This document shows, in pieces, positions 58,812-64,000 of a DNA stretch of 64,000 bases. Origin of the DNA: JAVJUV01 sp047314965 (GTDB lineage Bacteria > Pseudomonadota > Alphaproteobacteria > Rhodobacterales > Rhodobacteraceae); assembly GCF_047314965.1 (NCBI RefSeq), contig NZ_JBLBVK010000054.1, forward strand, positions 124,001 through 188,000, given 5' to 3'. Position 1 is the stretch's first letter, and every line of letters begins with the position of its first letter. The notes under the pieces are model-generated. The model made no database searches, was not told the origin of the DNA, and saw nothing but the letters and a program-made list of their open reading frames with translations. The position numbers were made by a program, and so were the translations under genes.

Positions 58812-59675
58812 TTAATCGCGCTTTTGTATTTCGAGTCCCAGCTGGTAAAGGTCCCGCTTCGGCACTCCAAAACGGGCAGCCACCGCATTGGCTGCATCTT
58901 TCAGCTTCATCGACTTCATCGCTTCGATCAGGGACTGTTCCAGAGTCGCCTCATCGACCTTGTTGCTGCCTTTGCCAATACAGATAGCGATCTCGCCTCG
59001 AACCTTGCGGTCCGAAAACGCTTCCACGAGGCTGTTCAGGGATCCGCGAGAGACCTCTTCGAATTTCTTGGTCAACTCCCTGCAAACGGCAGCGGACCGA
59101 TCCCCGCCCAGCACTTTCGCGCAATCCGTCAATGTCTGGAGCAGACGATTGGGGCTTTCGTAAAGGACCAGCGTTGCCTCGATCGGGGCGAGTTCTTCGA
59201 GAAACCTGCGCCGCGCTCCGACGGCGTTCGGCGGGAAACCGGCAAAAAGAAATCGGTCGGTGGGTAGGCCCGACACCGTCAGCGCGGCTATGACCGCGGA
59301 TGGGCCCGGTGCCGAGTAAACCGGATGCCCAGCCGCAATCGCGTCGCGCCCCAACGCATAGCCCGGATCAGCCACCAGCGGCGTACCGGCTTCCGAGGCA
59401 TACGCCAGGGATTTTCCTTCGGCCAGAAAGCCAAGAAGTTTCGGGCGTTGAGCCGCCCCATTATGGTCGTGGTACGCGACGATCCGCCGACCCTTCAGCG
59501 GCACTCCGTGAATTTCCATCAAGTGCCGCAGGGAGCGCGTGTCTTCGGCAGCCAGAACATCCGCCGCGCCAAGAATATCAAGCGTGCGAAGCGTTATGTC
59601 CCGCGCGTTGCCCAGAGGCGTCGCCACGAAATATAGCCCGGGCGTCAGCGCATTCGGTTGTTCTGTCGCGCTCAC
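58812..59675 (-). CDS. rsmI: 16S rRNA (cytidine1402-2'-O)-methyltransferase
   Basis: 287 residues. LYFVATPLGNARDITLRTLDILGAADVLAAEDTRSLRHLMEIHG, the SAM-binding SEAGTPLVADPGYALGRDAIAAGHPVYSAPGPSAVIAALTVSGLPTDRFLFAGFPP, and LVLYESPNRLLQTL are the RsmI/tetrapyrrole-methylase fold signatures. It methylates C1402 in the ribosomal P-site. Divergent from the LpoA-like gene across 81 bp. Confidence 0.94.
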   Translation of the reverse strand: MSATEQPNALTPGLYFVATPLGNARDITLRTLDILGAADVLAAEDTRSLRHLMEIHGVPLKGRRIVAYHDHNGAAQRPKLLGFLAEGKSLAYASEAGTPLVADPGYALGRDAIAAGHPVYSAPGPSAVIAALTVSGLPTDRFLFAGFPPNAVGARRRFLEELAPIEATLVLYESPNRLLQTLTDCAKVLGGDRSAAVCRELTKKFEEVSRGSLNSLVEAFSDRKVRGEIAICIGKGSNKVDEATLEQSLIEAMKSMKLKDAANAVAARFGVPKRDLYQLGLEIQKRD

Positions 59676-59756
59676 TGCACCTCTCCTGATTTACTTGGCA
59701 GGCGTTTCTGCATAGGGTCGCGGCTAACTTCTGTCCACCCAGGGAGCGTTTTAACG

Positions 59757-60923
59757 ATGGCTGGTTTGAATTTCTTGCGCCGCAAGACAATGGCATGGAT
59801 TGCCGCCGGACTGGGCTTTGCTGCGCTTTCGGCCTGTGACGTCTCGATGCCTGCTGGTGGAGCGCTGATCAACACGTCGCGCCCGGTGCCCGTCGCACTC
59901 CTGGTTCCGAAGAGTTCGCAGTCGGCCGCCGGCCTGGCCCAATCGCTCGAGAACGCGGCGCGCCTTGCCGCCAGCGATCTTCAGGGCGCGTCGGTAGACC
60001 TGCGCGTCTATGATACCGGTGGCACTCCTGAAGGAGCGACCATCGCCGCCAATCAGGCTTTGAGCGACGGCGCACGCATTTTCGTTGGACCGCTTTTCGC
60101 AGAAGCCGCCAGCGCAGCCGGTCAGGTGGCCGCCTCGCGCGGTGTCAATGTCTTGACCTTTTCGAACAACCCCGCGGTCGCCGGCGGGAATGTCTTTCTT
60201 TTGGGCAACACGTTCCAGAACAGCGCGGATCGCCTTGTTTCCCACGCCGTTCGGCAGGGACGCGGAAACATCTACATCGTCCATGCCCAAGACCCGATCG
60301 AAGGGCTGGGAGCCGACGCCATACGGCGCGCGATCCAGGCCAATGGCGCTCAGTTGGCAGGCATCACGTCCTTCCCCCTGTCCCAACAGGGCGTGATCGA
60401 CACGATCCCAACAATTGCGCGGGAATACCGTGCGTCCGGGGCCAACGCGCTGTTCGTGACATCGGGCACGGCCGGCGCGCTTCCCTTCCTGGCCGAGTTG
60501 TTGCCGGAAAACGGTATCGACGCCACGAATTCGCAGTTCATCGGCCTTCAGCGGCTTGATGTTCCTTCGAGCGCCTTGTCGCTCAAGGGACTGCAGGGGG
60601 CTTGGTTTGCCGCACCTTCGCCCGCGCTGGCCCAGCAATTCGCCAACCGTTACCAGTCTGTCTACGGCACCGCGCCGAATCCCGTGGCTGCACTCGCCTA
60701 CGATGCCATCGCCGCCATCGGAGCGCTTGCGGCTCAAGGGAACGCGAACGCCCTGACAACTGCTGCCCTGACGCAGGGGCAGGGTTTTGCCGGCGTCAAC
60801 GGTCCTTTCCGCCTCTTCCCCAACGGAATGATCCAGCGTGGACTGGCCGTGGCGACAATCCAGAACAACCAGGTGATCGTGATTGACCCCGCGCCAAGAA
60901 GCTTTGGCGGCATCGGCTTCTGA
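59757..60923 (+). CDS. LpoA-like penicillin-binding protein activator (lipoprotein)
   Basis: 388 residues from ATG 59757 with GGGAG upstream. Lipoprotein signal MAGLNFLRRKTMAWIAAGLGFAALSAC (lipobox LSAC). The mature part is a periplasmic-binding-protein type I fold: VALLVPKSSQSAAGLAQSLENAARLAASDL, VYDTGGTPEGATIAANQALSDGARIFVGPLF, NVLTFSNNPAVAGGNVFLLGNT, matching the LppC/LpoA C-terminal domain. It lacks the N-terminal TPR domain of enterobacterial LpoA. It overlaps glnD by 41 nt. Confidence 0.85.
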   Translation: MAGLNFLRRKTMAWIAAGLGFAALSACDVSMPAGGALINTSRPVPVALLVPKSSQSAAGLAQSLENAARLAASDLQGASVDLRVYDTGGTPEGATIAANQALSDGARIFVGPLFAEAASAAGQVAASRGVNVLTFSNNPAVAGGNVFLLGNTFQNSADRLVSHAVRQGRGNIYIVHAQDPIEGLGADAIRRAIQANGAQLAGITSFPLSQQGVIDTIPTIAREYRASGANALFVTSGTAGALPFLAELLPENGIDATNSQFIGLQRLDVPSSALSLKGLQGAWFAAPSPALAQQFANRYQSVYGTAPNPVAALAYDAIAAIGALAAQGNANALTTAALTQGQGFAGVNGPFRLFPNGMIQRGLAVATIQNNQVIVIDPAPRSFGGIGF

Positions 60924-63705
60924 GCCGCCAGCCGGAACGACCGAAAAACTATCCGCATTCGCGGAGCTTGGACTGGACGAAGCTGCGATCTTCGATCGTG
61001 AGGCCGTGTTCCGGGCAATCGTGGACGCCATAGGCGACGACACCACACCGGCGGTGATCCGAAAGGCGACGGTCGAGGCATTGAAATCCGCTCAGGCGAA
61101 CGGACGTGATGTCATCGCGCAAGCCTATTCGGAAGCCCCGCGGGCGGCGAGAGCGACGGTGCGCGCTTATTCCGCGCTTACGGACTGCGTGGTCCAAACG
61201 GTTTTTCGGGTAGCGACGACCTACCTTCACAAGAACCCCAACCCGACAGAGGGCGAACGGTTGACGCTACTTGCCGTCGGCGGTTACGGCCGGGGGGAAA
61301 TGGCGCCATTCTCGGACGTCGATCTTTTGTTCCTTATGCCATGGAAGATAACGCCCTGGGCCGAAAGCCTGATCGAAAGCATGTTGTACATCTTCTGGGA
61401 TCTACACATGAAGGTCGGTCATTCCTCGCGCAGTGTGAAGGATTGCATCCGTCTCGGCCGGGACGACTACACGATCCGCACGGCATTGCTGGAGCACCGC
61501 TTTCTGGTCGGTGACGAGGCGCTGGCCCGGACGCTGGATGAAAAGCTGAAGAAGGATCTCTTCCGCAACACGGCATCGGATTTCATCGAGGCGAAACTCG
61601 CCGAGAGGGCGGAGCGGCACCGCAAACAGGGCGGCCAGCGCTACATGGTCGAACCCAATGTAAAGGAAGGCAAGGGCGGGCTTCGCGATCTGCAGACGCT
61701 GTTCTGGATCGGGAAGTACATCCACGGCGTGAACGATGTGTCCGATCTGGTCGGACTCGGTCTCTTCACCCGCGAGGAGTACGATGATTTTCTCGCCGCC
61801 GAGACGTTCCTGATGGCCGTCCGCAACCATCTTCATCTCGCGGCCGGGCGCGCGATGGATCAGCTGACGTTCGACATGCAAGTCGAAGTGGCCGAGCGCA
61901 TGGGTTACGCCGACAAGGGCAAGCGCCGGGCGGTGGAATACTTCATGCAGGATTATTTCCGCCATGCCACCGAAGTCGGTGAATTGACGCGCATCTTCCT
62001 CACGACACTTGAGGCCAAGCACGTAAAGAGCGTCGCCTCACCCTTCACGATTTTTCGCCGCCGCCGCAAACTGAAGCCGGGCTACGCGGTGAAACAGGGC
62101 CGCCTCACTGTCCAGCGACCGTCCACCTTTCTGAAAGACAAGCTTAACATCCTTGCCATTTTCGAGGAGGGGCTTCGTACGGGTTATCTCATCCACCCGG
62201 ACGTGATGCGGCTGATCCGCGCGAACCTTCAGCTGATCGATGATGAAATGCGGAACTCGCCCGAGGCCAATCGGCTGTTCTTCGATCTTCTGCTCAAGCA
62301 CGGCAACCCGGAACGCGCATTGCGCCGAATGAATGAACTGGGCGTGCTCTCCGCGTTCATTCCGGAGTTCGCACCAGTCGTCGCAATGATGCAGTTCAAT
62401 ATGTACCACCACTACACGGTGGACGAGCACACCATTCAATGCATCTCGACGCTTGCTCAGATCGAGCGCGGCGAACTGGTCGAGGAACTGCCGATCGCCA
62501 GCCGCGTGCTCAAGGAGGGTGTGAACCGAAAGGTTCTTTACGCGGCCCTCTTCCTCCATGACATCGGGAAAGGCCGGGACGAGGATCATGCCATCCTGGG
62601 GGCGCAGATCGCCCGCAAAGTGGCCCCGCGACTTGGACTGACCAAGTCGGAGGCAGAGACCGCCGAATGGCTGGTCAGATATCACCTCCTGATGTCGGAC
62701 ATGGCACAGAAGCGCGACCTGTCCGAACCGCGGACCGTGCGCGACTTTGCCAAAGCCGTGAAGACCAAGAAGAGGCTTGATCTGCTCACCGTGCTGACCG
62801 TGTGCGACATTCGCGGGGTCGGTCCTGGGGTTTGGAACAATTGGAAAGCCCAGTTGTTGCGGGCGCTCTATCGCCAAACAGCGATGGCACTGGAGCACGG
62901 GCTTGAAGCGGTGAACCGCGAGGCTGCCGAGGCGGAAGCCAAGAAATCGCTCCGCGCCGCGCTGGACGACTGGGACAAGAAGGACCTTCGACACGAGACG
63001 TCGCGCCACTATGGCCCCTATTGGCAGGGCCTCACTACGGACACGCATGTCGTTTTCGCCAAACTGCTCGCCGGCATCGAGAACCATGAAATCCGGCTCG
63101 ATCTGAAGCTGGACGAAGACCGTGACGCGACGCGCGTCTGTTTCGCCCTTGCCGATCATCCCGGCATCTTCTCCAGGCTGGCGGGGGCGCTTGCGCTGGT
63201 CGGAGCGAACGTCGTCGATGCCCGGACCTATACCTCGTCGGACGGATATGCCACGGCCGCGTTCTGGGTGCAGGATGCCGAAGGTCATCCCTATGACGTC
63301 AGCCGGCTTCCCCGTTTGCGTAAGACCATTGAAAAGACGCTCTTTGGTGAGGTACTGCCACGCAAGTCGCTGGCTGACCGCGACAAGCTCAAGAAACGCG
63401 AAAAGGCGTTCAGGGTGCCGACTTCGATCACCTTCGACAACGAGGGTTCCGAGATTTACACGATCATCGAGGTCGATACCCGCGACCGGCCCGGCCTTTT
63501 GTACGATCTGACGCGTACACTGGCCGAGTCGAACGTCTACATCGCAAGCGCTGTGATCGCGACATATGGCGAACAGGTAGTCGATACGTTTTACGTGAAG
63601 GACATGTTCGGACTGAAGTTCTACGCGCAGTCCAAGCAAAGGACGCTCGAGAAGAAACTCCGGGACGCGGTCGAGGCCGGCGCCGAGCGGGCAGAAACGA
63701 AATGA
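60883..63705 (+). CDS. glnD: bifunctional uridylyltransferase/uridylyl-removing enzyme GlnD
   Basis: 940 residues. Nucleotidyltransferase motif GGYGRGEMAPFSDVDL (133-148), an HD domain (LFLHDIGKGRDEDHAILGA, about 555-575) and two C-terminal ACT domains (about 743 and 855 on) that sense glutamine. It uridylylates PII proteins under nitrogen limitation. The TTG at 60883 is the likely start: AGGTGA is 6 nt upstream. A second TTG (60904) is possible. It overlaps the LpoA-like gene by 41 nt. Confidence 0.94.
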   Translation: MTPRQEALAASASEPPAGTTEKLSAFAELGLDEAAIFDREAVFRAIVDAIGDDTTPAVIRKATVEALKSAQANGRDVIAQAYSEAPRAARATVRAYSALTDCVVQTVFRVATTYLHKNPNPTEGERLTLLAVGGYGRGEMAPFSDVDLLFLMPWKITPWAESLIESMLYIFWDLHMKVGHSSRSVKDCIRLGRDDYTIRTALLEHRFLVGDEALARTLDEKLKKDLFRNTASDFIEAKLAERAERHRKQGGQRYMVEPNVKEGKGGLRDLQTLFWIGKYIHGVNDVSDLVGLGLFTREEYDDFLAAETFLMAVRNHLHLAAGRAMDQLTFDMQVEVAERMGYADKGKRRAVEYFMQDYFRHATEVGELTRIFLTTLEAKHVKSVASPFTIFRRRRKLKPGYAVKQGRLTVQRPSTFLKDKLNILAIFEEGLRTGYLIHPDVMRLIRANLQLIDDEMRNSPEANRLFFDLLLKHGNPERALRRMNELGVLSAFIPEFAPVVAMMQFNMYHHYTVDEHTIQCISTLAQIERGELVEELPIASRVLKEGVNRKVLYAALFLHDIGKGRDEDHAILGAQIARKVAPRLGLTKSEAETAEWLVRYHLLMSDMAQKRDLSEPRTVRDFAKAVKTKKRLDLLTVLTVCDIRGVGPGVWNNWKAQLLRALYRQTAMALEHGLEAVNREAAEAEAKKSLRAALDDWDKKDLRHETSRHYGPYWQGLTTDTHVVFAKLLAGIENHEIRLDLKLDEDRDATRVCFALADHPGIFSRLAGALALVGANVVDARTYTSSDGYATAAFWVQDAEGHPYDVSRLPRLRKTIEKTLFGEVLPRKSLADRDKLKKREKAFRVPTSITFDNEGSEIYTIIEVDTRDRPGLLYDLTRTLAESNVYIASAVIATYGEQVVDTFYVKDMFGLKFYAQSKQRTLEKKLRDAVEAGAERAETK

Positions 63706-63764
63706 CGGTGGGGCCCTCCGAAGAAATTCGCCGCGCGTTTTCGGTCGCCGCGGAGTTGCTCTGA
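63702..63764 (+). CDS. 20-codon bridging mini-ORF between glnD and murJ
   Basis: ATG 63702 overlaps the glnD stop (ATGA) and its own stop overlaps the murJ ATG (TGATG). It encodes a 20-residue amphipathic peptide beginning MTVGPSEEIRRAFS. The double overlap would let ribosomes leaving glnD reach murJ by reinitiation. Whether the peptide itself matters is unknown. Spacing from glnD to murJ is otherwise only 58 nt. Confidence 0.35.
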   Translation: MTVGPSEEIRRAFSVAAELL

Positions 63765-64000
63765 TGGCTCGGAGTATCAGGCTGATTTCCAGCGCCTTGA
63801 CGGTTGGCGCTTGGACATTGATGAGCCGCGTCCTGGGGTTCGTTCGGGATGTCCTGATCGCGGCCTGGCTCGGCACCGGGCCCGTCGCCGAGGCGTTTCT
63901 CATTGCGTTCGCCCTGCCCAACATGTTCCGCCGCTTTTTCGCGGAAGGCGCTTTCAACATGGCCTTCATCCCGCTGTTCTCGAAAAAGCTCGAGTCAGGA
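63764..64000 (+). CDS. murJ: lipid II flippase MurJ, N-terminal part (cut by window edge)
   Basis: 79 codons visible from ATG 63764, running off the right end. ISSALTVGAWTLMSRVLGFVRDVLIAAWLG and AFLIAFALPNMFRRFFAEGAFNMAFIPLF are the first two membrane segments and the conserved RRxxxEGA motif of MurJ/MviN. It exports lipid II for peptidoglycan synthesis. The neighbouring glnD upstream is a frequent alphaproteobacterial order. Confidence 0.93.
   Translation, partial: MARSIRLISSALTVGAWTLMSRVLGFVRDVLIAAWLGTGPVAEAFLIAFALPNMFRRFFAEGAFNMAFIPLFSKKLESG

Noticed and set aside
62038..63969. 643-codon frame opposite glnD and murJ
   Set aside because: Antisense shadow of two well-supported genes.
1..64000. 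tRNA, rRNA or CRISPR features
   Set aside because: None recognised when reading the gaps; a tRNAscan or CRISPR finder run would settle it.

Overview
The window is a 64-kb chromosomal segment of an alphaproteobacterium, almost certainly a member of the Rhodobacteraceae (roseobacter group). The evidence is the gene set and order (a pccB / small genes / pccA / mcm propionyl-CoA block with a PccR-type regulator, rsmI-yraN-gshB, coaBC-dut-moeB, rpoH2, glnD-murJ), ATGA/TGATG/GTGA/TTGA start-stop overlaps between many genes, and frequent GTG and TTG starts. I saw no tRNA or rRNA genes, CRISPR array, intact insertion sequence or prophage. All coordinates and motifs were read by eye; no database search was run.

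Layout. 1-3.6 kb: the end of a ChaC-like gene, then a MotA/ExbB-like channel gene and a coiled-coil OmpA-domain partner. 3.6-14.4 kb: housekeeping genes (CorC-type transporter, xerD, aroK-aroB, site-2 protease, ssb, nuclease/phosphatase and DnaJ-like genes, small enzymes). 14.6-27.3 kb: the propionyl-CoA assimilation region on the minus strand (pccB, three small genes, pccA, a membrane glycosyltransferase-like gene, mcm, a MAPEG gene) with its regulator pccR on the plus strand. Related dyads (core GCAAATTTGC, or CTGGCAA-AA-TTGCCAG) lie upstream of pccB, pccR and mcm. 27.3-31 kb: two hydrolases and thrS. 31.6-34.2 kb: a four-gene bufferin/gig-type operon (DUF2282 precursor, DUF692 MNIO enzyme, DUF2063 partner, DoxX), the most interesting system here and probably involved in copper or other metal stress. 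34.1-35.3 kb: small genes including a cold-shock gene.

35.3-40.3 kb is a compositionally different segment. Hand-counted 60-base lines give about 60-77% G+C here, against about 48-50% in the two lines counted further left. It carries a lipoprotein, DUF2177, a RAYT transposase surrounded and internally interrupted by REP-like palindromes, thyX and a Slam-like outer-membrane protein. In its middle is one clearly AT-rich gene (about 38-42% in sampled lines) coupled to the end of thyX. 40.4-48 kb holds gloA, a tandem DUF1194 pair, regulators, sdhE, an aminotransferase and small enzymes. 48-64 kb is dense housekeeping: M3 peptidase, moeB-like, dut, coaBC, chaN, rpoH with a good RpoE-type promoter, comM, gshB, yraN, rsmI, a LpoA-like lipoprotein, glnD and the beginning of murJ.

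How the genes work together: PccA/PccB carboxylate propionyl-CoA and Mcm isomerises methylmalonyl-CoA to succinyl-CoA, with PccR probably sensing a short-chain acyl-CoA. RpoH2 with ChaN, GshB, GloA and the bufferin operon make a plausible stress-response complement (photo-oxidative, thiol and metal stress), though that grouping is inference.
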